Shown here: in pieces, positions 21,206-31,720 of the stretch
Numbering within the stretch: position 1 is the first letter of the stretch
Layout of the letters: every line of letters starts with the position of its first letter
From: Dendrolimus kikuchii
Lineage: Eukaryota; Arthropoda; Insecta; Lepidoptera; Lasiocampidae
Length of the DNA: 64,000 nucleotides
Direction of reading: 5' to 3'
Assembly (NCBI GenBank): GCA_019925095.2
Contig: CM034392.1
Coordinates: 8,320,887 to 8,384,886 of the forward strand
Notes under the pieces: model-generated
What the model was told of the DNA's origin: nothing
The model's database searches: none
What the model saw: only the letters and a program-made list of their open reading frames with translations
Program-made: the position numbers and the translations under genes

Positions 21206-21527
21206 ACTTTTTTTTTTATTTTTTATTTTTTTTATTGCAGGAGTTCAGCAGACAGGCAGATGGCTCACTTAATGGAAAGCGGTTACCATCGCCTATGGAC
21301 ATTTGCAACACCATAGGTGCTACAAATGCGCTGCTGCTCTCTTAAAACCTGGTCACTAATGCCGGAACACAACTCAAGGTTGTTATGGCGACATGCTTTA
21401 GACCAGGGGTGGTAGCCATCCAGTCGGGCAAATGCCCTACCACCTGGCTGTGGGTTGTTTAGTCGCCTCTTACGACAGGCCGCCCGGCCGCAGGAAATTG
21501 TATTCTTTCTCCGTTCCTGCACGGATA
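21206..21527 (-). mobile_element. Family A retroposon, copy 3 (near full length)
   Basis: T-rich start, then ATTGCAGGAGTTCAGCAGAC, GGAAAGCGGTTACCATCGCC, GGTTGTTATGGCGACATGC, CCTACCACCTGGCTGTGGG and the terminus CCGTTCCTGCACGGATA. It is nearly the full family length with only small gaps, so among the younger copies. Confidence 0.85.
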
Positions 21528-21861
21528 CAAGAAAGAGAGATTTTAAAGACCACCATCATAGTTTTTATAACAATTTAAGTACGATGTAAAGGTCATTATA
21601 CGAATATATCTTGTCTTAATAAATATAAGCTACATCTTATCGTCGTTAGAGTTTGTAGGCTTCTTTAAGGTTCCTTAAAGAATAACTAAGTCAATATGAA
21701 TAAGAACGTTTATGTATACAGCTTTATATCTCCTAATTTTTTTCTTGATGGTGTTTGTTAGTATGAAGTATTCGTTAATTAAATATGCATTTTGTTTAAA
21801 ATATCTCAAACAAATATTAATAGTAATAGTAACTAACCTATTTTATTTTTTGAGGAACGAT
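21528..21861. other. Unassigned, with a partial MITE-like block
   Basis: About 21655-21720 resembles one arm and loop of the palindrome at 10694-10800. The remainder is AT-rich and unassigned. Confidence 0.35.
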
Positions 21862-22029
21862 TTTTCCATCTTCAGATAAAAGTTATCAGTCGAATAATTT
21901 ATAACCTGAGAGAATTGAAAAATGAAACCGTTCAACTGTTTTATTCGTGCAACTGACATTTTTATTTTTTCCATGTTATACTTTATTGTATGAATGTCCT
22001 TTTATCTGATGATTGAAAATTGGCCCTTA
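21862..22029 (+). mobile_element. MITE family E, copy 1
   Basis: Blocks AGTTATCAGTCGAATAATTT, GTTTTATTCGTGCAACTGAC and CCATGTTATACTTTATTGTA match 42261-42440 in order. The ends are inverted repeats: ATCTTCAGATAA at the left and TTATCTGATGATTGAAAATT at the right. Confidence 0.7.
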
Positions 22030-22069
22030 ATCAAACATTTATTTTATATAATTATAATTTTATTTTGAT

Positions 22070-22160
22070 AGGCCATGTGATCCGCTGTTCTGGTTCGTTT
22101 AATTCACTAAACTAAGAGGTTTCGGGTTCTATCCCAGATAAATCCAAATATCTTTGTTAG
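22070..22160 (+). mobile_element. tRNA-like SINE head (weak)
   Basis: GTTCTGGTTCG-type sequence followed by AAGAGGTTTCGGGTTCTATCCC resembles a degenerate tRNA B-box (GGTTCRANNCC). It would be a SINE remnant rather than a tRNA gene because no acceptor stem can be drawn. Confidence 0.3.
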
Positions 22161-22192
22161 TACATCTATCACCCGCTTTATATAACTATATT

Positions 22193-22475
22193 ATACTAGC
22201 TGTGCCCGCGACTGCGTCCACGTGGTTTTTTTTAAAGTACCCTAATAAAAGTAACCCAAGTTACTCTTTATAACATCAGCTATCTGCCAGTGAAAGTTTC
22301 GTCAAAATCAGTCCAACCGTTTCAGAGCTTAGTCGGAAAATCTAGACAGACAGACAGACAAAAATTCTAAAAATTGCGTTTTCAGAATCTCCTGGTCCAA
22401 ATTATCCCTTGATTGATGAATTTTTATTTCGACATTACAAACTGACACTTTGATTTTATTTATCTGTAATAGATG
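22193..22475 (-). mobile_element. Helitron-like (Lep1/MINE-1 type) copy
   Basis: It starts ATACTAGCTGTGCCCGCGAC, the reverse complement of a GTCGCGGGCACAGCTAGT 3' end. It contains AGACAGACAGACAGAC, the microsatellite typical of moth Lep1/MINE-1, and AATCTCCTGGTCC. It shares TTCTAAAAATTGC and the following blocks with 63400-63810. Confidence 0.6.
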
Positions 22476-22774
22476 TATTCTTTAGAAAGTTGTAATAAAG
22501 GTTTTGTTTTTATTACAGTATTCATGGCACACAACACAAAAGTCTATAATCCCTGAAGGGGTCTCGCATGCGAAGCGATATATCCAAGTTTTGCTAATAC
22601 ATAATTGGGACCAAATCCCTATTGGAGCCGACTATTGAGGGACAGGTTTCTTAGTGCGTGTTCGGCCGGGATATTAATGAAATTAACCGATACACAGTCG
22701 ATTCTGGGGGCGACCGAATCTACCGCATCATATACTTTGTATAAACAGTGTTATTTACGCTTTCAGATTAATAT
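22476..22774. other. Unassigned, no gene seen
   Basis: No recognisable feature. Confidence 0.35.
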
Positions 22775-22940
22775 ATAACTCGTCGTGGCTTAGTGAAAAA
22801 GCCACCAGCGTCTCAATCCCACGATATAGGTTTCATCCTGAATAAGGAGCATTCATTCCTTTAGACAGATTTTCATAACTACTATGTATGTTGTAAAAAT
22901 CATCATGTGCTGGCAGCGGAAAAGAAAATATAATTTTAAT
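22775..22940 (+). mobile_element. Degenerate SINE (same family as 33318)
   Basis: CGTCGTGGCTTAGTG, CCACCAGCGTCTCAATCCC and ATCATGTGCTGGCAGCGG match, in order, the better copy at 33318-33500. Confidence 0.4.
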
Positions 22941-23118
22941 ACATTTAAGGTACCAGAACTTATGAATTACTTACAAATAATATGTAATTAAGAATAATTA
23001 ACAACTTTATAAAAACAAATTAGTTTAGTGCTTGAAGTTGTTAAGAGAGTCCGCGCAATATGAATGGTTACGTAAAGGTTACATGATGTCGACTGTTTTT
23101 GTTATTTTTATTTTCTAT

Positions 23119-23691
23119 GCGTGCAGCAACGTATTAAGAATACAATTACCTGCCGCCGGGTGGCCGGTAAGGTATTTGCCCGCGTGGATGGCTACCATCC
23201 CTGGTTTAGAGTATGCTGCCATTACAACCGTGAGTTGTGTTTCGGCATTAGCGGCCAGGTTACAGTCTCTCTTTAGAGAGCGGCAGCACATTGGTAGCAC
23301 CTCTCTCTCTCTCTCTTTCCTTTCACGATATCCCAATTATCTGGGGTCGGCACAATATCTCTTTTCCTTCCACACTCTTCTATTCTGACAAACGTCTTCT
23401 GTCACACCACAAATCATCATATTATCCTTCACTCAATCCACCCATCTCTTTTTTGGTCTACCTTTACATCTGTACCCACCCATCTTGTAGTTATCATCTT
23501 TTTATCACGTGACTTTCAATCCCTCGTTATATGTCCATACCACCTTAATCTTCTTCCTCTCAATTGTTCAGTCACGGGTGCAACTTTCAAAGATGGTAGC
23601 AGCTATGGTGTTACAAATGCCCATAAGCGATGGTAACCGCTTTCCATCACGTGACCCGTCTGCCTGTCTCCTGAACTCATGCAATATTTTT
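23119..23691 (+). mobile_element. Family A retroposon copy 4, split by an insertion
   Basis: The left part (23119-23299) runs from a degraded GC-rich end through GGCATTAGCGGCCAGG to CGGCAGCACATTGGTAGCAC. The right part (23595-23691) resumes with GGTAGCAGCTATGGTGTTAC and ends GAACTCATGCAATATTTT. The 295 bp between belong to an RTE-like element (separate entry). Repeated GGTAGCA on both sides marks the insertion point. Confidence 0.8.
23300..23594 (-). pseudogene. RTE-like C-terminal fragment nested in family A
   Basis: On the minus strand it carries GGTAGACCAAAAAAGAGATG, then ATATTGTGCCGACCCCAG and ends in an AGAGAGAGAGAGAG tail. The frame recalls GRPKKRWVD, DVCQNRRVWK and CADP with an internal stop. 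It is flanked by GGTAGCA at 23293-23299 and 23595-23601, consistent with target-primed insertion. Only the 3' ~250 bp were copied. Confidence 0.75.
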
Positions 23692-26180
23692 CTTTTATTG
23701 TTAGATGCGTTGTGTCGTTTTTGTTTATGTCGAATTTAAAAATAATTTTTCTGTCTTTCTTTCTTTATTTGACTAAGGTTTTTGCCAAATTAGCTACGGA
23801 ACCCTAAATTATAGTGAGTTATCATGTAATTAAGAAAACACTGCCTTAATTAACCAGATAGACATTAGAAAAATTACTACAAACGAAAAGACCAATTGAG
23901 CGGCGTGAAATGACATAATAACCCAAATTAACAAGTGAAACTAGCCGTTGTTACGTACATTACGAACTGGGTACGATTCCCAGGCGTACCTCAGTGCGGT
24001 ATCGATCGCACCGTGGAGCGACAGAAAACTTTCTAGACAGCTTTTATATGCAACGACTCTTTACCCGCTCTACGGTAAGTATACGTTGCTACGTTCAATC
24101 AAATGCGTTTAACGTCATATTATGTACAGTGAAGAGGTTCCTTTACAATTTTTAATGATTTTAATCTTTTGTTGTATTTAATTGAGAATGTAACTAATAC
24201 CACATGTAAAGATAAACCCATATAATAATATAATAAAAAACAAATTAGCGTGTAATATTAAATAAATCACAACCGTTGTTAAAACAAAAGTACTTAAGCA
24301 AAATGTTTTTTTGTTAATTAAAGTTATTGCACAAGACGAGTAATGTGAAAATCAGGAATCAGTAAACGCCATTGTAAAAATACAGTCTTAATTTTGTCCA
24401 CGTAGTATGTTACTATAAGTAACTTGAAAATATGAATCGATTAATTAAAAACTCAATCCTTTCCCTTAGATTAACGTTTGTCATTCCTTTACAGAAATCA
24501 ATCTTTACAAGCTACACTGGATTGGTGCTATAATACAGCTGAGTATTTTTAAAAAATCAGCCATTTCGATTCCTGACTAGGGTAATTGATTTTTCTGATT
24601 TGATTTTTTTTTACTTTTCATCAAAACCGGCTACGAGACTCCTTAGAATATTTTTAGCTATTTCATATACTTTAGGATTTGGCCCTTAAGGTCCACTTGA
24701 AAAATTCACCTGTATATGGAAATAGAAAAGCCCGAAACCAAGCAGTGGCAGATTTAATTTTACGGTCTGATATGTACAGCCTTTTAATAAAAATGGTAGA
24801 TTGGATCCTGGTATATCCTATAAGATTTAATTAATTATGGTAGGGCATATTTTTGTTTGCTTTTCATAGCTAAGACGTCAAGTATGACGTCAGTGGTGAC
24901 GTGGCGTGCATCCGACACTTGATAGGGGTAAGCATCAACCGAGCTCAGCACACAAGAAACCGTGCCTCTACTACGAACAATCTATTCTATTCCTGTGTTT
25001 GTTGATGTGATCACATTGTATGAAGATTGCTTGTACATTTTTGTTAACAAAAAAATATACTTTGTTAATTAATAATAAATCAATTTTTATTTATTTTCTT
25101 TGATAGAGTATGTGTGAAAATTAAAAATAAAATAAATCTTTAATCGGGCTACGCAAATCCATTTTAAATTGGTTGAAATCATCATCATCTGAGCATTAAT
25201 CCATGTTGCATTCGAAGCGTCCGCTTCAAAACTTTCCTATTCTTTTTTCTCCACTTCTAATGCTCTTCATGCCTTGTTGTGAGATCTTTGGTACGTGTGT
25301 CATCACTCACGATGCCAAACCAGCATTTTTTTGGGTCTAACTCTTCTACCAGGAACCAGCCGGTTTTTGTACAACGTAATCGTACCAACGTTAGCGAATC
25401 TCTTACAGTGTCTCCGCTGGAGTTCCTGAGGCTGTCTTTCCTTTTTTTAAATAGTTTCTGAGTATTAGGTAAACGGGTATTGGATCACGCACGTTGAAGG
25501 GTTCCGTAGTAGCGTCGAAATTTCACTGTCTGTCATTTGACTTGTAAACTCCGAAATGAGACCATAAATCTGACTGTGATATACTAAGACAATGAGATCA
25601 ACAGACCGACCGGCAGTTCCATTTCTGCCTAAATGGCCACAGAATTATAAAAATGGACTTAACACTCGCGAATTCGTTAAAACAGATTTAATTATGCATA
25701 AAAGATCAAAATGTTAAAAATAATTTGCCAAATGTGATGTAGGCTATCAAAAGTTATTCTTGATCAGTGTTCGTTATAATAATTTGCCTTATGACATTCG
25801 CTCACATTTCTCTTGATTACCGAGTAGAATGAGGGGCATGACGTAATCGTGTGATCCCATGTGGGTTGGGTCTAATCAGCTATGAAAATTAGGTTCCGCT
25901 GCGTGTATCTCCTGCTTTGTACCGCTAATGTGGAATTTAATTACTATTTCCAAATATTGTATTAGTCTGTGATGTCTTCCGTGTAACGTTCATGATGTTT
26001 TAATTGACGTCTAATAACGTACGCTTTTGATTTGATTAAGATTATGTTTCGCTTTCGGAATCATCAAAGTTGATTAAATTTGTTTTCGAAAGAGGACGAG
26101 ATATAGATTTTAGATAGGAATCCATATTAATAGAAAATAATTTCACGGAATAATTTTTTCGGCAACGTTAAAATAAACGG
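23692..26180. other. Unassigned; no gene seen
   Basis: Mostly AT-rich. The 60-codon frame at 25279-25461 lies in a GC-richer segment (25195-25450) that may be a decayed LINE end; on the minus strand it has GATGATGATGA downstream, as some LINE tails do. A CRE-type cluster at 24874-24904 is listed separately. Confidence 0.4.
24874..24904. promoter_or_regulatory. Cluster of three CRE-like (TGACGT) sites
   Basis: GACGTCA at 24874, a full palindromic TGACGTCA at 24885 and TGACGTGG at 24897 lie within 31 bp. TGACGTCA is the canonical CREB/ATF site. It may be a promoter or LTR element; no gene start is recognised beside it. Confidence 0.35.
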
Positions 26181-26450
26181 CCTTACTTATAATAATCTCG
26201 TTAAGAAACGATTAGCCATCTCTTAAGTAAGAGAATCAAAATCAGACCCTAATCAATGAATATCTTTTTTTTTCACTTATAAACGTTTATTACCTGTTGT
26301 TTACCTAAGAGGAGCACAGATAAACGAAATTTGAATAATTAACGTAGGTTGTACCCAAAATATTCGACTAAAGAGGAGTTTATGGGTAAGATTTTCACTA
26401 ATCAGTTGCTGAGCAGTTTCTTTAAATTTAAGAAACGATTATAAGTAAGG
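26181..26450 (+). mobile_element. MITE family D, copy 2
   Basis: It begins CCTTACTTATAATAATCTCG and ends AAACGATTATAAGTAAGG. The interior is the inverted counterpart of 19691-19970 (ATTACCTGTTGTTTACC, AGAGGAGTTTATGGGTAAG). The ends are clean inverted repeats. Confidence 0.8.
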
Positions 26451-27366
26451 CCCATAGGGTTTAAGCACATGTTTTCTTTAAAGTAAATGGAGCTTTAGTC
26501 TTACCTTTTTCGGGATAAAAATGTCGTATGTTCTTCCACAAATCTTAACAAAATTAGTTCAGTATTTCAAAAAGAAAAATAATAATTTAAAACTACATGG
26601 ATTAAACTTCAAACAAATAAATAATCAGTATTTTAAAGTATTGGTTTATTATTTTTCTAAAAGAGCTAAGTGACATTTATAATTTTCTTATACATAGTTT
26701 TAATTTTATCTTTAAATGATAAATTTTATATAAATAATAAATGTACTGCATTAATTAAAAAAAATATTGTAATACATGAATTTATGAACTATGTTTAAAA
26801 TTAAACTTATAGTTAAAGGTACTAAATATTTATGAAAAGTTCATGAATTTGGTATTAAAAATTATTAAGTTTTATAGTATTAAAATCTACTGTAATCATT
26901 GTATAAAAAATTAAAAGAGCGAGAATGTTTCTTAGGTTTCTGTTCTGCTCTAACTTATTTTTATCAACCCCGTTAGGAAAAGGAAATTCAGTACATATTT
27001 TAAAGCTACACTGTCTTAGCCTGCGGTTATCCATCATATAATTAGTGACGTCATCAATCATCGCGCCGATCGGTCCCCTGGCCTGCAACGCGATGATTTT
27101 TCCCACTCGTTGTGTATACCACTGGGGGCTTGTTAATCACTCACGTGTAGAATACTCTATAAAATGTTGACAGTCAAAAATATATTTTTTTATATACATT
27201 ACACTAAGTTCATCTTGTATTCTTCCACATGTACAGAGGATTTGATTTACGTTATCTGATAGTTATTATTATGTAGTTTCACATTACTTTATTATTAAGT
27301 TTAGATTAAACCAAATTACAAATTAAACTATACTATAAATAAAACTATACTTATATAAATCTACAA
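26451..27366. other. Unassigned, very AT-rich
   Basis: The 83-codon minus-strand frame 26855-27106 shows no recognisable domain. No repeats recognised. Confidence 0.4.
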
Positions 27367-27528
27367 CTAAAAAATTGACTCCAAATCGCTGTCGGCGGGG
27401 AGCGTACCCAAAATGTTGGCCGCATTTCCACGTTGGATGGCGACGCCGATGCGTTGCTCTAGGTGCAAGCCAGCCTTTTGGTCATGCAAGAGCTCAATTA
27501 GACGTGTAGAGATGTTTCGATAGAGGTG
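27367..27528 (-). pseudogene. Non-LTR retrotransposon C-terminus (QRIS type), best copy
   Basis: It is an uninterrupted 53-codon frame ending at TAG (27369-27367). It reads IELLHDQKAGLHLEQRIGVA, then IQRGNAANILGTLPADSDL and ESIF. Copies at 4911-4998 and 47101-47224 share QKAG/LKAG, QRI and RGN. I interpret it as the end of a lepidopteran LINE ORF, 5'-truncated. Confidence 0.55.
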
Positions 27529-27654
27529 ATGAGCTCCAGGCCAATAAAATGAGGCGAATTGTTATATATGTATCTTCTTTAATTACGTGTATTTTGTAAT
27601 TATACTAATATGTGCACATCAATAAGAACTGGATTTAATTTTAAGATCCCTTCA

Positions 27655-27868
27655 CTTTATTCTCAGAAAAAAAATCTTTATATCGAATAAGAATTTTGGA
27701 AGTGGATACATTATTTCCTTGTACATGTAGTATACGCCTGGTTGCCTGGAAGAGATGGTTTTTAGTGATAAGACCGCTTTTTGTTTTATCAAGTATGTAA
27801 CTATTGTCTTGTTATGCATTTTTGTAATTTGTTTTTTGGTGAACAATAAAGTGTTATATCTATCTATC
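27655..27868 (+). mobile_element. LINE 3' UTR fragment (family I), copy 2
   Basis: It contains GGTTGCCTGGAAGAGATGG, TTTTAGTGATAAGACCGC and AACAATAAAGTG, then an ATCTATCTATCTA tail. The TGCCTGGAAGAGAT...GATAAGACCGC...AATAAAG order is the family signature, and the simple-repeat tail marks the insertion end. Confidence 0.7.
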
Positions 27869-28005
27869 TACCGTTTCTGATTTTGATTAGATGTTAGTAT
27901 TATTTGTTTCTTCTTTACGCCCTTGGGAATGAACCGATTGTCATGATACTTTTAAATATAGACTTGGTGGCCTAAAGCAGAAAGAGAGAGCCAGAGAAGC
28001 TTTTG

Positions 28006-28042
28006 TCAAATTCGCAATATGAATCGCATATTGCAAATTTGA
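28006..28042. repeat. Short hairpin
   Basis: TCAAATTCGCAATATG (28006-28021) and CATATTGCAAATTTGA (28027-28042) pair with one mismatch around a 5-bp loop. Confidence 0.65.
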
Positions 28043-28859
28043 AAGTATCAAAATGAAGTGGAACTTTATACTATTGTCTAACATCTGTCAGAATATTTGT
28101 GTCAAAGCCATTCTCCGAATGCAGCCGTTTTAGACCCCCGTTCTTAATTTGACAAAATCATTTTAGAAACCATCTAAGTTCAAGTTTGATTATTGTGTGA
28201 AATGTATATAAAATTTAAAATAAAAATAAAGCAAAAGCTGAATAAAAGAGTGTTAAATTTATATCAGTTCAATCACGATAATATGAAGCTCAACAAAACG
28301 GCAGCCATAAAAAGATGAGCAATAATTCTTTTTTAGTACTCACCAAAGTGGGAATCTCATTGTCGGCGAAGATATAAATTATATCAGGAAGGAAAAAGAA
28401 AAGGGAAATAACACAACATAAAATATTAAGATTCACCCTGGATTGGCATGATTCTGCGGTCGTCACAGATTTCTTAGGGGCCGAAGGTACCTACATCTTT
28501 GAATGTTAATGCTATTTGCATATCCGAAGTCATGAAATAAATCAGCCGAGACGGACAGTGGGGACTGCTGTTCATTATGCCTCCTTTGTCTACAGTGTCT
28601 ACACGAATAGCAATTAATATATACAGAAAAATCTTGTACATATTAAAGGTGTTGGGGGCTAAGAAGATGTGATTGTGATAAACAAGACGTTTACGTTGTT
28701 ACAAGATATATTTTCAAGTGTAATTTCATCTTTGGCAGAAACAACTTAAAAAGACAGCCACGCATTCCAAAAAATAAATTCAAATTTAAGTACATACAAA
28801 GAGTTTGTATGTTCATCAAAAGGCTGGCTATCCTGATGTTGGTTTTTATGGTGGTACAA
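28043..28859. other. Unassigned; one octamer site
   Basis: ATTTGCAT occurs at 28514-28521 in a moderately GC-richer part. No gene seen. Confidence 0.4.
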
Positions 28860-29056
28860 GCGGGCCCAGCAGACGCTATCAAGCCCTAAAAAATAAAATT
28901 TGGAACTCGATTACAGTGCCACGTACCGAATCCATTTGTGAATCTAAACCATATCGGGACCCACTTGAAGACACAAAAATTTCATCAAAATCGATCCAAC
29001 CGTTTAGGAGGAGTTCAATGACATACACACCAACAGAAGAATTTTATATATAAAAA
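28860..29056 (-). mobile_element. Helitron-like repeat family R, copy 2
   Basis: Blocks CAGCAGACGCTATC, ACAGTGCCACGTACCGA, GTGAATCTAAACCATATCGG and AATCGATCCAACCGTTTAGG parallel 31227-31438 in the same orientation. The CTAG-side terminus is degraded. Confidence 0.5.
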
Positions 29057-29135
29057 CAAATATAAGCTGACAAGTCTACCTGAACGAAAGTAGTGTGCAT
29101 GTGTAGCAAATTTTAATAGTAGATTCTTACACGAG

Positions 29136-29228
29136 AGGTGAAAGGGACCTAATTAGGCATCAGATGGTTTGGCACACGAGCGTAACGGGGGCGCTTATAA
29201 ATCGAGTGCCTAAATAGTCCTTTCACCC
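29136..29228. mobile_element. 93-bp inverted-repeat element
   Basis: AGGTGAAAGGGACC...TTAGGCA (29136-29159) pairs with TGCCTAAATAGTCCTTTCACC (29207-29228) with one small gap and one or two mismatches. The ~47-bp loop has a second small pairing. Probably a MITE. Confidence 0.6.
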
Positions 29229-29678
29229 TAGGTTAACACTCTGCTTTTCATTTCAAATATGAGGAAAGTAAATAAAAACTGATTAGTTAAACAAGCAACA
29301 ACTCCTCTAGTAAAATCAGTCATTAAATCCATAACTAAATCTGATGAAATGTCATCACGTACATCATATGTGAAACGTCAAGTAAATATTTGTTTTCTGT
29401 GGCATTCTACCAGCGAGTATTTTTTTTTGTCACTGATGATAGTAAATATTTAGCTCACATTTATGTAAATTAAATAATAATTTAGTGAAAAGTTATTTAT
29501 AAGTATAAAATGATGTTACAAAATTGTTGCTATTTTTTTATTACAATTTATACCGCGATTTAACACTGGCTGTAAAAAAAAGTTGGATATGAATCGCATG
29601 TATTATCTATGGTTCGCAGTATTCCAAATTTTTTACAGCAAGGAGAATCATTACCCAGGGACGAAAGGTACTATTTTT
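29229..29678. other. Unassigned AT-rich DNA
   Basis: No gene or clear repeat seen. Confidence 0.35.
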
Positions 29679-30281
29679 AACCGATTTCAAAAAGGAAGAG
29701 GTTCTCAACTTGATTGGTATTTTTTTTAAATGTATGTACACCGATTACGTTGAGATTTATGATCCGATTTAGGTGATTCTTCTTTAGTTTGATGCGGAAT
29801 AGTTGCCATTAGGTCCCCTAAAAATTTGACATAGTTTGGCCGAGTAGATCATTTTATGAAAATTTTCCGTTCCCGTTTCTTTTTTAAGGCGCGCGGGACC
29901 TTTCGTAGGCCTACCCATAGCTAGGCACTAAAAAGTACCAAATAAAAAAAACCTCGTTTAAAAATACCGACTTCAATAACTAAAAAGTATAAAATAACTT
30001 AATAAAGATTTTTGACTAAGAATTTATTTAGTTTATTAAGATACAAAATAATATAAAATTTTCTACATCTTGAAGTCGGTGGCGAGCAAACCATTAAAAT
30101 TACTATATACACTGTTATAACAACAAAATTTTGCAAAATATTGTAATTTTTATTGTTTTCTTGGCAACGACTTTAAGATGTAGAAAATTTTATACTATTT
30201 GGTCTCTTAATAAACTTAATAAATTCTTGGTCAAAAAACTTTATTAAGTTATTTTATACTTTTTAGTTTTTGAAGCCGGTT
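29679..30281. mobile_element. 603-bp element with inverted ends (family F)
   Basis: The ends are AACCGATTTCAAAAA (29679-29693) and TTTTTGAAGCCGGTT (30267-30281), inverted repeats of each other with one or two changes. AAAAGGAAGAGGTTCTCAAC near the left end is a familiar start of a lepidopteran repeat ending in AAGTCGGTT. The right half is a long palindrome (separate entry). Fragments lie at 40700-40765 and 52850-52940. No coding capacity. Confidence 0.65.
29966..30280. repeat. Long palindrome: 113-bp arms, 89-bp loop
   Basis: The left arm 29966-30078 and right arm 30168-30280 are reverse complements without gaps and, by eye, with about nine mismatches. Matching segments include ACTAAAAAGTATAAAATAAC against its complement at the far end and ATAAAATTTTCTACATCTT at the near end. 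A transcript would form a long hairpin RNA. Confidence 0.85.
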
Positions 30282-30497
30282 TTTTTATCCCTGTGATTAG
30301 GCAACTTCAAGCGTACTTTCAAAATATGAGAAATGAAAAAATATTATATGTATTGTATATTTTGATCTGAGTATACATTGCAGTTATCTCGCAAATAATT
30401 TGAAGTAGGATTCAAATTAATCCAATTTTTAAAACTACGTTTTAATATTTTTAAACGCGGCGTTTCATTTGATTTTTATTTTGACGACACTCTCAAT

Positions 30498-30555
30498 TTT
30501 CCTAAGTTTTAAAGACTTTTCAGTAGCCGTGATGAAGTCTCTAAAACTTAGGAAA
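30498..30555. repeat. 58-bp hairpin
   Basis: TTTCCTAAGTTTTAAAGACTT (30498-30518) pairs with 30535-30555 (ending AACTTAGGAAA) at 20 of 21 positions around a 16-bp loop. Confidence 0.75.
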
Positions 30556-31226
30556 TACTTTATAAACCCATTTTCTCTTTTACTTTTCAACTTTACCAGT
30601 TTACTTTCTATTGTATAACTTTATTGGAGGAATAGCCTCTAATCAACAATTTGCATTTACCTAGCAACAATTTTTACGAGTCATCAGGTAAGTTCTCGCG
30701 CGTAATGTAGGGATCCTCGTCAAATTGTGCTGTATTGTGCGAAAAACGCGAATAAATTGTAAGGGTAATATTATCATAAGTTGAGACAGAGGGTCTCTTA
30801 CAATACATACAAAAATATTCAGGGTCGAGGTGATGACAGCCCTCCGGGTGACTTCCATGCATAGCATTTATGATGGGGAAAATATTTACTGTTGGCGCGA
30901 AAACGCAATATTTATGGAGCTTCTGAAAATAGCGCAACCATGCGAGGGAACCTAACTGCATATTCAACGTGATACGGTTTATTGTTTTATAACGTAGTAA
31001 GTAGTAAATTGTAAGTTATTGCTATGAAGTGTTGTTAATGTTATATCTTGTGGTTGCTCAGTAGCTAAATCATCTGCGTCTTAGCAAACCGCTGCTGCCT
31101 TGACAGTTACACAATAATAGTTACATTTATCTGTGCTAACGATATAGAAAAACCAAGGAAACTTACGCATGAAGTGGAAAGTATTATGTCCATCATTCTC
31201 ATACTAGACATAAATTATTTCATACT
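30556..31226. other. Unassigned, no gene seen
   Basis: The 97- and 68-codon minus-strand frames (30674-30967, 30661-30867) overlap in different frames and have no recognisable family. The segment around 30680-30960 is somewhat GC-richer. Confidence 0.4.
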
Positions 31227-31438
31227 AGCTGTCCCGGCAGACGTTGTCCTGCCCTGAAAAAATAAAAATCTAGGCCCCGATTCTAGTGCCACCTACCGGT
31301 TCCAGTTGTAAATCTAAACCATCCGGAGACCCACCCAAGCATACACAAAAAGTTTAATTAAAATCGGTAAAGTCGTTCTCAAGATATGTGCGTACATACA
31401 CTTCTACGATTCATTTTTATACATAAAAAGAGAGAAGA
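31227..31438 (-). mobile_element. Helitron-like repeat family R, copy 1
   Basis: It starts ACTAGCTGTCCCGGCAGACG, the reverse complement of a CTAGT terminus. It contains TAGTGCCACCTACCGGTTCC, GTAAATCTAAACCATCCGG and AAAATCGGTAAAGTCGTTC. It is a very common lepidopteran repeat start. Confidence 0.6.
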
Positions 31439-31440
31439 TT

Positions 31441-31720
31441 AGTCCCGTGTAGAAGCGGAGAGTGAATATAAATTCCTGCGGCCGGGCGACCTGTTATAAG
31501 AGATGACAAAACAACCTACAGCCAGGTGGTAGGGCATTTGCCTGTCTGGATGTTTACCCCTGTTCTGGAGTATGCTACCTTTGTGTTCCGACATCAATGG
31601 CATGGTTCCAGTCCTCCCTATCGAGGCCAACAGCACATTGGTGGTAACCTTTGGTGTTGCGAACAGGCGACGTACTTCCCGTAGTGGGCCATCTCTTTGT
31701 TGCACACCAGAAATAAAATA
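31441..31720 (+). mobile_element. Family A retroposon, copy 5 (degenerate)
   Basis: CGGCCGGGCGACCTGTTATA, GGTGGTAGGGCATTTGCC, GTTCCAGTCCTCCC and TTTGGTGTTGCG keep the family order. Indels are frequent and the end is AGAAATAAAATAG. Confidence 0.75.

Noticed and set aside
23032..23388. 118-codon plus-strand frame
   Set aside because: It crosses the junction between a family A retroposon and a nested RTE fragment; chance readthrough.
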